NCBI GenBank assembly: GCA_013365365.1 | Contig: JABVXU010000004.1 | Coordinates: 496,001 to 560,000 of the forward strand | Direction of reading: 5' to 3' | Source: Cruorifilaria tuberocauda | Lineage: Eukaryota > Nematoda > Chromadorea > Rhabditida > Onchocercidae | DNA: 64,000 nt | In this document: in pieces, positions 40,747-53,755 of the stretch | How positions within the stretch are numbered: the stretch's first letter is position 1 | Layout: each line of letters opens with the position of its first letter | The notes under the pieces: generated by a model | Seen by the model: only the letters and a program-made list of their open reading frames with translations | Databases searched by the model: none | What the model was told of the DNA's origin: nothing | Made by a program: the position numbers and the translations under genes

Positions 40747-42639
40747 TTTAAATTTATTGAAATTTTCTTTCAAATTTTGAAAAAATGCAAAATTTTGGAT
40801 GGTATGGAATTTCGTCACATAAATGTTCGAGGAGAATGAAAGAAGGCATCACAGCATGATTTTTGCTGTGATAGTTTGAATTTCAGGTATTATTTACTTA
40901 CGTTGTTAATAATGATTATCAGTAAACAACAATATGCAGTATTTGTATTCCCAATTTGAACTTTAATTTGATCAAGTCCAAATCATTTAAATCTTTTGAA
41001 CAAACTAACAAACAGTTTTTAAATTCATTAGCTTTTTTTCAGTAGTTTGTTTTTGCGAACTGAGTTAATATACTTTCTTCATCTCTTTATTATCTTCATG
41101 TCATTTCATAAATGTACTCTGACCTCTGTAATCATTTCTTTTTTTTGTTAAAACTATCGTAAAATAAATTTAGACTTTTTTCAAGCATCGTTCAGTGTTT
41201 CAATATGCAATTTATAAGTGTAATTTTCAGTTGTATTTTTGAAAGAAATCTTTTTCTGTTAATATTTTTTTGATTTATATATTTAATATCCATCCATTGC
41301 ATCTTTTTTGAGATAAATTTATGAAACAATTCCAGAAATTTTCAAAGATAATATTATAAAAATGAAGTTTCAAAGGATCATTTTTTTTAATGATTTAAAA
41401 TTAATGATTTGGTTTAGGTTTTTGAAGAGAAAAAAGTTTTAATTCTGTGGTTATGCGTATATGTCCATGTTTATTTCATTTTTTAAAAAAAAATAACTAC
41501 TATCATTCTATTTCTGTGTAACAAAAAGAAATGTTATGTGGGTTTGCCGGGTTTCTGAAAATTTTCGTACGATTTGATTTCAAAATTCTTGTAGTATAAT
41601 TTTATAGTTTCTGTGAAGTAATGGTTATACGTTGATAACTAACTGTATTTCTTTACTTACCATTCTTAAAAATCCGGTATATTCACATGTTTTTTTCCCT
41701 TTTTTTAATAGATATAAATATTAATCTCATTGTCTTTATGTATGATTCGATATTTACAACAATTTTATCAATTACAAATTAAGTTTATGATACCATCATC
41801 ACCTTTGCGCAGTTCTGGAATGGTAGAACGGTGTGATGAACACTACTTAATTAATTTTAGAAATAAAATGTTCATTTAATATGTTTCTTGTAAATTGTTA
41901 TAACAGCTGTCGTAATCGGATGATTCATACGAAGAGTATCTAAGAGCGTTTTTGTGTTAAATCACTTTTCTTTCAATTTCATTCATTCGTTCAGTTCGTT
42001 CCTGTTATATACCTATTTTTTGTGTCATAAAAAATGGTTGTTATTATGTTGTTGAATGGCTATGATGCATTTCACATTACTTTAATCGCTTCCCATATTT
42101 GCGAAAATTTTATGAATATTAATTGGGTCATGTAGCATATGAATTTAAACCTGTTCTCCCTTTTTTCTTGAATAAGTATTGGAAAATTGATGCGGGATAA
42201 ATTAAAAGGATTCATCAACTTTTTTTATTCACAGGTTATTTTTTTGTTGCATAAATATAAAATGTGATTACGCTATTGTAGAATTTGTTGTAACCACTTA
42301 TGTTTTCTGTTTCCTCTCGTTCGTTACTATGTTTGTTAGTATTTTTCCGATATACCGATAGAATTTCGAATAAAATTTGCCGGAAATATTAGTAAATACG
42401 CAGGAGTGAAAGATAGCAGCCAAGAGATATATAGAAAGGCTGGTGATATGTGGAAACGTAGATTATTTCCACTTAGCCAGTTTTCCTTGAATTTGTTATG
42501 TCGCACCAGTGTATCAGATTTTTGAAAAGCGATTCGAATTTGAAATTATGAAGATGCGCATATTAACGCAGGCAAAATTACTATTACTTGTATATCTTTG
42601 ATGTAAAAAAATGAAGTCAGTAATATTTTGGTAGGGGAA

Positions 42640-42800
42640 GGAAAGCGGAAAGATTTCATCTTGAGAACGACTTTAGGCTCACCGTTATTCCGTTGGCGCG
42701 GTTAAAAAAGAAAGGACTTACGGCGTAACAGCGGGTGATCCTCTCAGGGCTGAGATTCCTGGTCCGTTGCGTGCAGGAGGAAAGGATGCAAACTTCTACA
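42640..42800. other. Raised-GC island downstream of the Sox gene
   Basis: About 160 bases of higher GC roughly 2 kb after the Sox stop, without an open frame bounded by splice sites. A structured RNA or regulatory element is possible, but no known RNA family was recognised. Confidence 0.25.
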
Positions 42801-45800
42801 GACATAAAATTCAACAGTTTCTTGTGATGGAAAACAACTTGACAATGGATGGGAGGTTATCTCATAAATGTTCTAGGGTCATCCTGGCTTGCACTGCAGG
42901 TTAAGATATTGTTTTCTCGATATCGTGGTTCATTGCAAGTTTGAACCCGTTAATACATGAAGATTCATTAATTTCACGTCTAACAACTTTATGAATTTGA
43001 TGAATAATAGATGATGAAAGTGTGGATGATATGTGCTGAAGTTCTCAGTTTCTTCAATTAGGAAAACATTCATTGTAATTTATGATATTATCACTGGGAG
43101 CCTGTCAGTCCTTTAACACTTATTTTCCACTTCAAAGTGTACAAATAATTTAGATATAAAGATTTAACTAGTTTTGAAATTTTCTTTAATCTTAATTTGA
43201 CAAATACAAGAATTAACGAAAAATGAATGAAGGCATATTAATAAATAGAAATTTTTTGTTGACTAAAAAATTTTTATTAATCAAAGAATTTAAGCCATTT
43301 AACGTTGTAATGAAAACATTATTTATCAGTGGTAGTTGGTCGAATCTACCCACTGAAACTCGTTAAATTTTTGTCAAAAATGCAAATTTTCCGTTCTTCT
43401 TGACAGTTTGACGTTTTCAGCAGAAAGAGAAATCTGGTCTTGCAGTCGGAAAATGCGCTGTTGGTTATCTTTCGATTGTGCTGTGATGATGACGGAATGT
43501 TCAAAACAAGTTTTCATTATTTTAAAAGATTGGGAATAACTGGGAACAGGAATAAGACCTTCCTTTCATGTTTTCAATTTTTTCATACCGGAAAAACTTT
43601 TGGAATAGAATCATTTTTTTCGGTGCTGGAAATCTCTAAAAACGTTAATTTAACGATATTCATCACTTTCTGACAATAATTTCACCTTCTAATGTCAAGT
43701 TTTTCACTAAGCTGATTTATTTTCAGAACAGCTTGTTAATCAATAATCTTGAAAACTTAGCAACCAAACTAACTGTTTGCATTGGCCAGTATAAATATTT
43801 TACAATTGCATTGAATATCATATTATGTAATTAACATTCGATTGCTTCCTATAAATGTACGGTAACGAATGTGATGAAAAATCTGAAATAATTTTACAGT
43901 AGTTTTTGAAGCATTAAAACAACACATATGCTTCTATCAATTCGAGAGCACATAATAATTTCTTGGGTATTATAGTTTTTTTAGTTGTACATAAAAATCT
44001 AAATTATGATATAAACGCAAATATTAAAGATGATTGAATAATAGTTAACTGTCGAAATCATCATTAACTACCAAAGAAATTGAAAGATGAGATTCTTCAA
44101 ATTCAGATATCTGACAGATCAGAAGTATTATTGAATTATGCACTTCGAAAGTGGTTGATCAGAATAGGATTTTGATAGACTATTTTTAATGCTAATCTTT
44201 GAAAGAATGTAATTCTACAGTTTACAAATATAGAAATGGTCATCAAAGTGATGGATTTATAAAAAACTTTCTCATTTTTACATTTGAAAAATCATACGGG
44301 TTGAATGTGTTAATCAATGAATGACCCCAAGAAAATATTCAGACATATTAGACAGTTTTTTGCACTCATATCATAGTGTATGAGGATATTTTAAGTTTCT
44401 TCACAAATATTTGTTAATGGATAACTACACTGTTGCCTATTAAACAACAAATCATCTGTCCCTTGTAATCAACAATAAGTAAAAGCGGAACTGGACAGTA
44501 GCAGTACTTCTCTTACAGTGTTCCATTATTATCTGCTTCATCCTTTCTTTGAAATCTGACAACTGATATAGATTAGTTGAAACGAAAAATCTAAAAAATA
44601 TGGAATTCCAGAGTCTTTTTTTTGTTGGAAAATTTGCTAAATTTAATTACAAATTGAGATTTTTAAATGCATCATACAGTTCGAAGTAGTCTATGCAACA
44701 GTGTTGTGGAATGCATGGCCAAGAGAAATAAAATATCAGTTGCATTATTTTAATTACTTAAGTTTCAAATGCTGTATGTCACTTATGTCGTCGTGAACAG
44801 AAGCAATTGTAATTTTTACACTTCAATTTTCAAGAGACATTCATTAGGTGAAATCTTTTCCACTCTGCAGATATTTTGTTTACCTGTTACTTAATTAAGT
44901 GTCTGATTCATCCTAAATTCAACTAGTTAACTCAGTAATTTGTATCTATTTGAATTACATAATTCTAACATCAAGTTCAGCAAGTAATTTTTATATATTG
45001 AAAATGATAGTTTTAGAGAAATGAAAGAAGCAGAAAATTTTCAGAGTTGGGAAAACGAAGTGTACGTTGTAGCTTCTTGATTGATATGTGAAAATTTTAA
45101 GCGAATCGAGAGAAACAAATGTTTGATGTACTTCAAATTCTTATGAGAAAACGTTTCTCTTCCAAACAGATATCTTAGCAAATCACGAATGGACAAACTC
45201 AAGTGATTGGTTCAGTGTCATTGTTCTCTTTTAAATTTGAAAAAGAAGAATCTCTTATTACTACTATGAATATAGATTTGCATGATGAAGTAAACAATTG
45301 CGCAGTGGTGAAAGATAAGAGAATTCGATCAATAATCAATCTTCGAGCATTTATTTATGCTTGTAATGAGTAAATGGATGAAATATTTGAATGAAAGGAT
45401 TTAAAAGTGAATAGCAGTAACTGGATGAACTTGAACCTGATAGAATTATTTATGCCTATAAACTATAACCCGTTAAACCCGTTACCATTTTACACATAGC
45501 TGACATAATTATTTTTTGGTTTGCGCAATATTAAAAAACGTTAAAGCAAGCGAGAAAGTAACATTTTTGCGATATGTAAACAGATTATATGTGGCTCAGA
45601 TCAATTTTTCACGCCTTCTCGCATTTCATAAGAGGGAACAAAGAAAAAATAAATAATGGATAGATTTATTCTTGAAATACTTTTGACCCGGTGAAAACAT
45701 TTATTCTGATGTTTTGTCGTTCAAATAATTATTAATTTTCCCCTTTATTTTGTATCCTTCCTCTTCAGTTAGTAAATAAAATTTCATAAAGAAATTCAGA

Positions 45801-48188
45801 TTGTTTGAGGAAAAAATTGCCAAAAGTTCAAGGTTAATAGTCTGAAAAATGTTTTTGAGTTATTTACAAAGTAAACACTCTTTGAGCATACATTTTCAAA
45901 TTGTAAATCTCAATGAAACTAATTATTACGGTAAGAGTAGAATAATTATGAAATTACAGGAGAATAATTCGTTCATTACAGAAACAGTTATCACTGAATT
46001 TCTATCTCAACTTTTAATCTAAATTACATTCTAAACATGCAGTGAATTCACAAATGAAGCATAAATATAACGATATGAATTTGAGTCTTTTGTTCATGAT
46101 GAAATAAAGTTGTTAAGGATGAAAGTGAATAAATAGTAAGTGCTGAATGATTCTTAAGTTAATCCGATTGGAAATGATACGGCCTGATGAAGTGTAAATC
46201 TCCTGAGTTTTATCGATTAACCACATAGCATATAAGATGTCAGAAAAATATTCCAATTTCTTGATTACATCATTAAACACGCAATAACATCACTCTTACC
46301 AATCACCGAGTGTAAAATCCAGTTTTTACTGACATCCCTGCAATCACTGAAATTAACTTCTCTTGAATATTGAAGATTTTTGAAATTGTATCAAAGAATT
46401 GATTAAATTTCCATACATTCTCTATTGCAATATCACTCAACTATACTTATGAAAGTAATTATCAAGAAAAAAAGTGCACTGATAATTCAGTCATTTGTTA
46501 CAACAACAAAAAAAGTTCTCTCTTTTGTTTGCAATGCGGTAAATTTATTTTTTGGATAAGCCAATTTAATCTGTTCATTTAGCATAAGAAAAAAAGATCT
46601 GGTTTAATTTCGCCAAAGTGTGAAACAATAAAAATTTACTGAATGTCTCTCCATTTGATCATTTTCAAGCAGTAAACGCAAAACGGTAACTAGCAGCGTA
46701 CCATCCTGTGCTACCGTATATGCATTATTATTTTATAGGTAAGACAAAAAATTGAATTTGCAACCATTTGGAAGAGAAGTAATGAAAGGGTAACGAAGTC
46801 CGCTTAGTACCTTGCAGGTAGCAAGGTAATTTCAAGATAACACTTTTTCCTTCTTCCACAAAATATATAAAGAAAAGGGTAGAGGAAGCATTATTGATTT
46901 GCTCTTTTGTAACGAACATATCAATCGGATAATTCTTTTTTCATTACACGTTCTTGAAAATCGTTACGGTGAAAAACAGTTGAGAAGGGGAAAAAGCGCC
47001 GCTCTGTGATTAACAACGATTGCGGTACATTCTCACACCTCCGCCCTTCCATCACCTCCGTGACAGTAACCGGTAAGGTTTCCATCCATACACCACAAAA
47101 AATGGATCAATTTCAAAACCTCAAGATTACAAAAAAAGTCATTAATTAAACATGCCAAATATTGCAGTACTTCAAAAATAAGAAAGCTCACTAATGAAGG
47201 GGGCGTATCATAAAATTGCTGGTCACCTTTGAAATGTTTGATAAGTAAAAATGATTAGTTTTTCACTTCTATTCTTGAGTGAGATAGCATTATTATTACC
47301 CATATGAAAATTCAAAAGGGAAAAAAGCTATGATGAGAAAAACAAATCACGAATTCTAATTGAAACGAAAATCTGCGTTCAATTCTATTTGAATAACTTC
47401 TAAAACAAAATTATCGACTGATTAGATTTTATTATTCTGTCGATATGTGGCAAGTGATATAAGTTGCCACATTTATCAATTTCCCATATTCTTTTAAACG
47501 GTTAGCTAACTTAACAACTAATAACTTTTTATACATTCGCGTTTTTTTTAATGCGCAAATGTAACATAAAGTACTAATGACTAAAGGACTGAAAGATTCC
47601 AAAGGCTGTTTTATCAATGTTACAAGGATATATTCATATGTACAATACTGGACATCTAATAACATTAAAGATTTCTTATTCTCAATTCCATGCGATCGCT
47701 TATCTTTGCAAATTATCAGTGAATTATTTCGTGAATTACTCCTTTATTTTATCAATTGCAAATTCTGCTAATGATTTTGAGAAGAATTACTTTTGAACGG
47801 ATTTTGTTGAGTGCTGAGTTTTAATTTTAAAGTTACCAAGCATAATTTCGAGCTTTGGCAATGTGATACTTTAGCTTTTTATACCAGATGCTCTCGAGAT
47901 GAATATGCGATAAAGTTTATCCGAAATTATATAACTGAATTTCAATCCTATAAATTCTCATACACATACATCTCATAAAAAAAAACTTTAAGACAATTCT
48001 ACGCACATGTGAGGTGATGATGTCAAGAAAAGGGCATGGGACAATCAATTTCGTAGTGCGACCAAAGTGATATCTTGAACAGAGAAGTGAAATTTAGCTA
48101 CGGGAGAGGATATGCCATTTTGAAATATTTCCTCAAAAGGTTTGTAAGTGGCTAAAGAGCTTTTGATTTGAGTTTCGACGTCCCTGTG

Positions 48189-48226
48189 TTTTTTTTCTTT
48201 TTCTCTTCCTTCTCCTTTCTCCTCTG
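48189..48226. repeat. Pyrimidine tract
   Basis: Almost uninterrupted C/T run (TTTTTCTCTTCCTTCTCC-type), followed by a short CT repeat before the ferrochelatase-like gene. Confidence 0.75.
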
Positions 48227-48501
48227 CTTCATTCCCTCTCTCTCTCTATATATTTCCATCCACTTACTGTTCATCTCAGCTTTACCAAGAGTGAAGAATA
48301 ACTTCTTGCTTTCATGATCACATTCGAAGATGGGTAAAATTAATTGACGAAATCAAAGTAATAAAATCAAATTTAAATTGTGGAAATTCATTTTAAATCT
48401 TATTTCATCATTTTGATTTCTTCCTCATACTTTATTCGTTTTTGTATGGCATATCATAATTTCGACTTGCGTACTTCAAGTTGAAGTATTAGTAATTTAT
48501 C

Positions 48502-48510
48502 TAAGTGCAG
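48502..48510 (+). promoter_or_regulatory. Candidate trans-splice acceptor of the ferrochelatase-like gene
   Basis: TAAGTGCAG ends at 48,510, only seven bases before the proposed ATG at 48,518, the spacing typical of spliced-leader addition in nematodes. A cis intron with an earlier coding exon cannot be excluded. Confidence 0.4.
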
Positions 48511-48517
48511 ATCGACA

Positions 48518-51500
48518 ATGAACAGATGGCCGTTGAACAGAAGATTGTTTCCTTATATTTCATGTGTAAAAGCTAATGGTTCAAACTCACATATCATCGA
48601 ATCTGTTCCGGAGGAAAGTCTAAGCCTCAAGACTGTGCAAGAAACAACAAAGACAGCAGTCTTAATGTTACACCATGGACAACCAAGGACACCGTATTAT
48701 GCCACGAAGCATTTGGCTGAAGGCGCTCATTATTATTATAAGTTACCTCTCTGGCTTACTTCGTATGCATGTTTTTTTTTTGAAAAGAACAAAACATTTT
48801 TTTTTCAATTTTCATAAGGTTCTGATGTTCTTATTAGAACTGATCGTGTTGCTTTGATTAGAATTGCATAGTACTATGTATGGTTACCATATATTTTTTT
48901 GCTTAGATCAAACCGAGCTTTTTGCTCAGTTTGATCGCTTTCAGTAGCGGCAGAGCTTTATATGCCTTTTTATATACTAGCTGTTTTTTTGGGCGATTCT
49001 CAGTTTGAGGAAGAAAAAAAGAAGGAAATTTATTCGAAAAGTGTGTTTTTTTCAAATCTCAAAATTTAAAAAGAAAATGTTTTGGAAATCATTTATTTCA
49101 AGACGTATGACACAGTTATATTGGCCATTGGCGAAGAAAGTTGACCTATGTATTGCCGGTTACAAATATAGCGAAAACCTCACGTATCTTATCAGTACCT
49201 ATTCAAAAATACTACAGGAATATTTGAATGAATTAGTTCCGGAACATGGGTCATTTTACTGCACCCATGCATTTCTTTACGATGAACCAAGTATCCCGAA
49301 AATTATCAGTGAATTGATAAGGTGATTTCAACTATAATAAATAAAAGTTATCTAACAATAGCAAGGCGTAGCTTTGCACTTTATTTTCCAACCTCTTAAT
49401 GAAAACGGAACTTTCTCTTGATTTTAGTTAAATTTCGAAATTTTAATATATTTAAAATATTATGTTAGTGATGGTCTTGCTATTTTTAGAAAAGGTATGC
49501 AGCGATTAATTTTATTACCACTATACCCGCATTATTCATGTTTTCAAACTGGAACAATGTTAAACATTGCCGTTAAAGCTCTTGATGAACAAACAAAACC
49601 ATTATCGGAAGATGGCATATACTTAATGGATTACAGAGTCAGAACTATGTCGCATGTGGCATTTCGTTGTAGCACTGTTGATCGGTGGAGTAATCATCCA
49701 GCTCTTATTAATGTGGGTTGATTAGTGATACATGTGGAAATTAGAAGACTCCTTTCTTTTTTTGGATTATCGTTAATTTGCTTTGCTTGTTCATTAAGAA
49801 GATTTTGTTTCAATTACACCAAAGTCTATATAAGCGTAGACCTAGTTTTTTTTTGAGTTGTATTTACCAACTGTTATATTAGATATATACATATTAGAGT
49901 CCAATATTTGTAGGAAAAGGTAGAAGCAGGATTGTTGAATTTGGAAATGTTATTGCCTTAACAAGATTTCTAGAAAAGCCCAAGTCAAATACTGGGGAAA
50001 AGTGGAGATTTCGTGTTTCGAACAATTTTGGGGAAATAAATTTATGAAACTTCCAAAAAGAAATGATGGAAAAGTATCTAACGCATATTTGAAATTTGCT
50101 GGTCAATACCAAGAAAAGCTTGTTATTTAGCTGTGGTATAATTTTCTCTGTGCCGAGCTGAAGGAGCACGACAGCTTACTTTTTGTCGCACCACAAATGG
50201 TTTATTTTTTAGACTTTCTAAAGTAAATTTATATTTTTTCATTTAATACAATAAAATTTCCAAGGAGAGGTTTATGTATTTTTTGATCTATTTCACTTAT
50301 TTGCTTTTGTTTTTATGCAGTTGCAATTTTGATGACGCATTGATCTCAATGGTAAAAAAGATTGTAAAATCAAAATGATCTTATTATATACTGGATTGCG
50401 GAAAGAGTTATAAATCTTTTTAAAATGAAAGAATATATAGGGATCTCATTTAAAGTGAAAAATAAGTACAGAATTATTCAGTTTTTCAACGATCTGTTCG
50501 ACAATTTAGTAAATTCATATTTCATAACTGATTACTATGCTTTATGGAATTACTGGACCACTCCATAAAGCTTTCAAATTTTGGAAAGTATTAAATTGCA
50601 ATTACATTTTTTGAGAAGAGAGAAGCGATATCGTACTTTTAAAACTTTCATAGATTTATTATCGAATGCCGCAGTTTAGCGTGGTTATAACTCTTCTGGC
50701 TACATACGAGAAGTTTGGACCACTTGTTGTCGCTTAATGGAGCATCTGAATGAACCAATACCCTGGAAACTTGCGTGGTTTAGTGGATGGGACCAGTGGC
50801 CAGCAACAACATTGGAAAGTATTAAATTGCAATTATATTTTCTGAGAAGGGAGAAACGATATCGTACTTTAGTTGTGCCTATTGCATCAATCGTACCTTC
50901 TTTTGAAAGCGAAACTTTACTGCCATATATTTTGCAAAATGAGGTAAGCAGATTGTATTCACTTCCAAGCATAAATTGCTTTCATAAGATAACTGTACTT
51001 TTAATACTCATGAGTTTACGAACACTAATTTCTGATGCCAAATAATGTATTTACCAAGTGAATCAAATGGTTTCAAATTTTCTGTGAAAGATATTCTTAC
51101 AATAATCTGGTAGGATTCTTACAATAATCTGGTTCCTCCCATTTTTTTCATTATTGCAGAGAATGACTAAAAAAAGATTTCGTATTAATATTTTTTAATG
51201 TTTTTCATCAATTTATTAAAATTTTTTATAAAAACGATCCTATTTCATTAGATTCAGATTTGCACTTCTGATCATATGCTGTTTTTAGCGTGTCGATTTA
51301 CTTTCACCACCTGGATTTTCACCGATTTTGGCACATGGCTTTGCAGAACTGATTAAGAATCATTTGATGGGTCGTAGAGCATCATCACAGCTATCACATC
51401 GTTGTAGATTCTGCTTCAGTTTACGCTGTTCACTTCGAGAAAAAATTCTGGCACCAAAAGAAATATCCTCTAATGAAATATTTTTAAAAAATACTTTAGG

Positions 51501-51522
51501 GAACAAAAACACAATCCAGTAG
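48518..51522 (+). CDS. Ferrochelatase-like protein, probably catalytically inactive, six exons
   Basis: Exons are 48518-48762, 49103-49321, 49490-49712, 50131-50199, 50680-50943 and 51289-51522. All phases close, giving 417 residues, close to human ferrochelatase (about 423). Ferrochelatase puts iron into protoporphyrin IX at the inner mitochondrial membrane. Landmarks in order: basic N terminus, possibly a targeting sequence; KTAVLMLHHGQP (45-56); LLPLYPHYSC (163-172); STVDRWSNHPALI (216-228); LLFVAPQM (245-252); RGYNSSGY (253-260); VVPIAS (317-322); and CRFCFSLRC (379-387). The C-X2-C-X4-C cysteines and Cys172 match the four [2Fe-2S] ligands. The LLFVAPQM stretch aligns with the family's FSAHSLP, so the catalytic histidine is replaced by Pro250, and the His of SDHIE is also absent. 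Nematodes are known to carry such inactive ferrochelatase-like paralogues, so a non-enzymatic role is likely. Exon 4 is the least certain. A possible alternative adds exon-4 extension to 50,222 plus a 31-base exon at 50,321-50,351. AATAAA lies near 51,852. Confidence 0.85.
48906..48936. repeat. Short inverted repeat in ferrochelatase-like intron 1
   Basis: GATCAAACCGAGC and GCTCAGTTTGATC pair with a single mismatch around TTTTT. A 13-bp stem that could form an intronic hairpin. Confidence 0.6.
50581..50640 (+). pseudogene. Partial copy of ferrochelatase-like exon 5 inside intron 4
   Basis: These 60 bases match 50,812-50,871 of exon 5 with about four internal differences. The copy is still open in the same frame (LESIKLQLHFLRREKRYRT) but has no acceptor before it, a stop 13 bases upstream in that frame, and no donor after it, so it is a non-functional exon fragment lying 231 bases upstream of its source. 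Homology ends abruptly on both sides. Confidence 0.85.
50812..50871 (+). repeat. Source copy of the duplicated exon-5 segment
   Basis: Codes for residues about 297-316 of the ferrochelatase-like protein, in the context KLAWFSGWDQWP...VVPIAS. This is taken as the functional copy because it has full family context on both sides. Confidence 0.85.
51093..51133. repeat. Tandem 19-base direct repeat in intron 5
   Basis: ATTCTTACAATAATCTGGT occurs at 51,093-51,111 and again at 51,115-51,133, a local tandem duplication with a 22-base period. Confidence 0.9.
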
Positions 51523-52859
51523 CAAAAAAAACTACAAATTCCATCTTAAAAATATTAAAATATTTAGCGAGGACGACCTCTTAAAGTTCACTTTACCCGA
51601 ACTTTTTGTTACCAATTTATAAGACGTAAATAGCGCTTCCATTGCTGTAGAAGATTAATTTTCTCCGTATTAGCTTCTTACTATGAATCGCGTCTGCTGT
51701 AATTTGATTTATTAGTTACGTATTGCATATTGCTAGAATTATAGTAACTGAAGTCAGTCAGCAGTACTTTTTTGACATTATTTTACGCTGTCGTATCTTT
51801 GATATTTATGCGGGAATAGCTCTGTAAATTTAAAGTCAATTCATAAGCATTAATAAATAGGTTCATAGATATTTATAATATGAATAAAATGTTATGGTCC
51901 ACTATTGAGATAATGTGAGATAAATACAGATGTCGAAAAACAAATAATAACGTTTATTGGAACTCTTAGAAATCTCATAGAACTTGATAGCCATCATTTC
52001 AATCACCTTCTGAAGAGGAATGTTGGGATTGTTGAGCCTTTATTTAGCCCTTATCTTGTGCAAATATGGGGTAAAATAGTAAAGTGGGTAGTAGGGTAAA
52101 ATTCCATAACGCCTCAAGCGAAAATATAGTTCTAAAATAACCTATATGTGAACTTTCCGAGATATTACAATACTTCGAGCTTTAATGATCAAGAATGAAT
52201 TGGATTTATTACTGTTTGCTTTTTACTTCTTTTTTTGCCTGTGAATATTGGAGGGCTTTCAAAGTGTGATATGTGACCATTCCACCAAATTGTTTCAGTT
52301 TCAATTAAAGCTGGGAAGAGCAGAAAACGAAACTATGTTAGAATGTTCTGCAAGTGCAACCTGCAACAGAAAATGATTTCTGAACTGAAGTGAAGGAACT
52401 TGCGAGCACTATTGGATGTTTTGTATGAGATCATTTGAAAGGATGAAAGAACTGGGATATGTGATGCTGAATTAGAAGCAATTGGTTGAAATAAATAATA
52501 GAGGCGAAAGAAGTAACTGTACGAGTAGGTACTGGAAAGATCACCAGAGAATTGATTCCCACCGACACGAGAAGGAATCCAATAAATGCATTTATCATGC
52601 ATTACTGTGTCAGCAGTCTCACAGATCAGCAAGTCTCTCAAAAAACCGAAAGCACGCCGGATTTCTTTTTTTACTACGAAAAATATTCAATCCTTTTCAA
52701 TATTCACCAATCATATCGGGAGATTTGACCTATGAATGGCCCTTGTAATCTTTGACCTTTACCTCTCTCTTGCAGATGGTCCCTTCCCTATGTACAAACT
52801 ACCGCGTTGTCTATCATCAGCTGTGAGACCCAAGGCAACGAATTGGCTCGATGCCAAAC

Positions 52860-53110
52860 ACTGCAAAATGAAGAGAACGTCTAGACGGCGGATTGTGGCG
52901 TGGCGTCTATGGCGTGCGTATGCGTGTGTGTGTCTGTGGGTGGGCGTGTATCGATCGAGGTGGGGGGAGAGTGTGGAGTGGTGGCTGAGCCGTCTATCCG
53001 TCTGTCTTTGAGATTGATGGGAGGAGGAGGGATATGAGGGAACAAGTGTCCCTGAAGAGGTCAACCCGTGGCCACCTAATCCGCTCTCTCTTTATCATCT
53101 GATCACATCG
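52860..53110. other. GC-rich patch with TG repeats
   Basis: The most GC-rich 250 bases of this spacer, with a TGTG/GTGGG run at about 52,915-52,970. Frames are open on both strands simply because stops are rare in it. It may be a promoter-like or regulatory patch. Confidence 0.35.
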
Positions 53111-53755
53111 ATCCACGGGCCATGTCATCTGCAACAGCCATTCATCACGTCATTTCTTCATGGTTACCTTCATACTTCAATTCTTTTTCTAAAACTACAC
53201 TATCGATTTTATTGATTAACTAATTGAAAGTAAGTGACTTTCCCGATGTTCATATTTTTCCTGGGAGAATACGTACGGCTATGCCATTGAGAAAGATACA
53301 TCAGTCTTTTTTGATAGTTGCTGTTTTTGCTCTAGCGATAGCGCCCATTTCGGCAGCAAACCCTTTCTTCCAGTGATCTCTGATATATTGATGAGAGGTT
53401 TCCAGCAATACCTACAACCTTATATCTTGCGTGTAAACTTCCCATTTTCCTCCAACTTCATTCTCATGGCCTCTTTCCAGGTCATGCAAACAGAAGTAAT
53501 AGATAATTTTCTTAAAGTTCTACTGCAACTGACTTTTATCGGAAGGCTTGTTGAGAATCTGTCTGAATTATTCAGAACTTTTAGCTTTTTTCTTTTCGTC
53601 TCTTCAATTCTATCTGATGAACTAGGTGTAGTTTCACTAAAACCGATTGTAGTTCCAAGTCACTGGTTATAAGTGATCAGTTAAAGAGAGAGCATATGTA
53701 ATGTTGTAGTTTGATTAGTATAAGTGAAAAATGTGCAAATTTAATTAACATACAT

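Larger units (their letters stand above)
40747..48501. other. Sox 3' flank and gene-poor spacer
   Basis: The first part must hold the Sox 3' UTR (AATAAA near 41,163). Beyond that I see no supported exon. There are raised-GC patches at 42,640-42,800 and 46,960-47,090, and a pyrimidine tract at 48,189-48,226. Open frames at 43,440-43,673 and 46,728-46,919 (minus) are unrecognised and unlinked. Confidence 0.45.

Noticed and set aside
52736..53064. Opposite-strand open frames of about 100 codons
   Set aside because: Both lie on the GC-rich TG-repeat patch where stop codons are scarce. No domain, no splice context.
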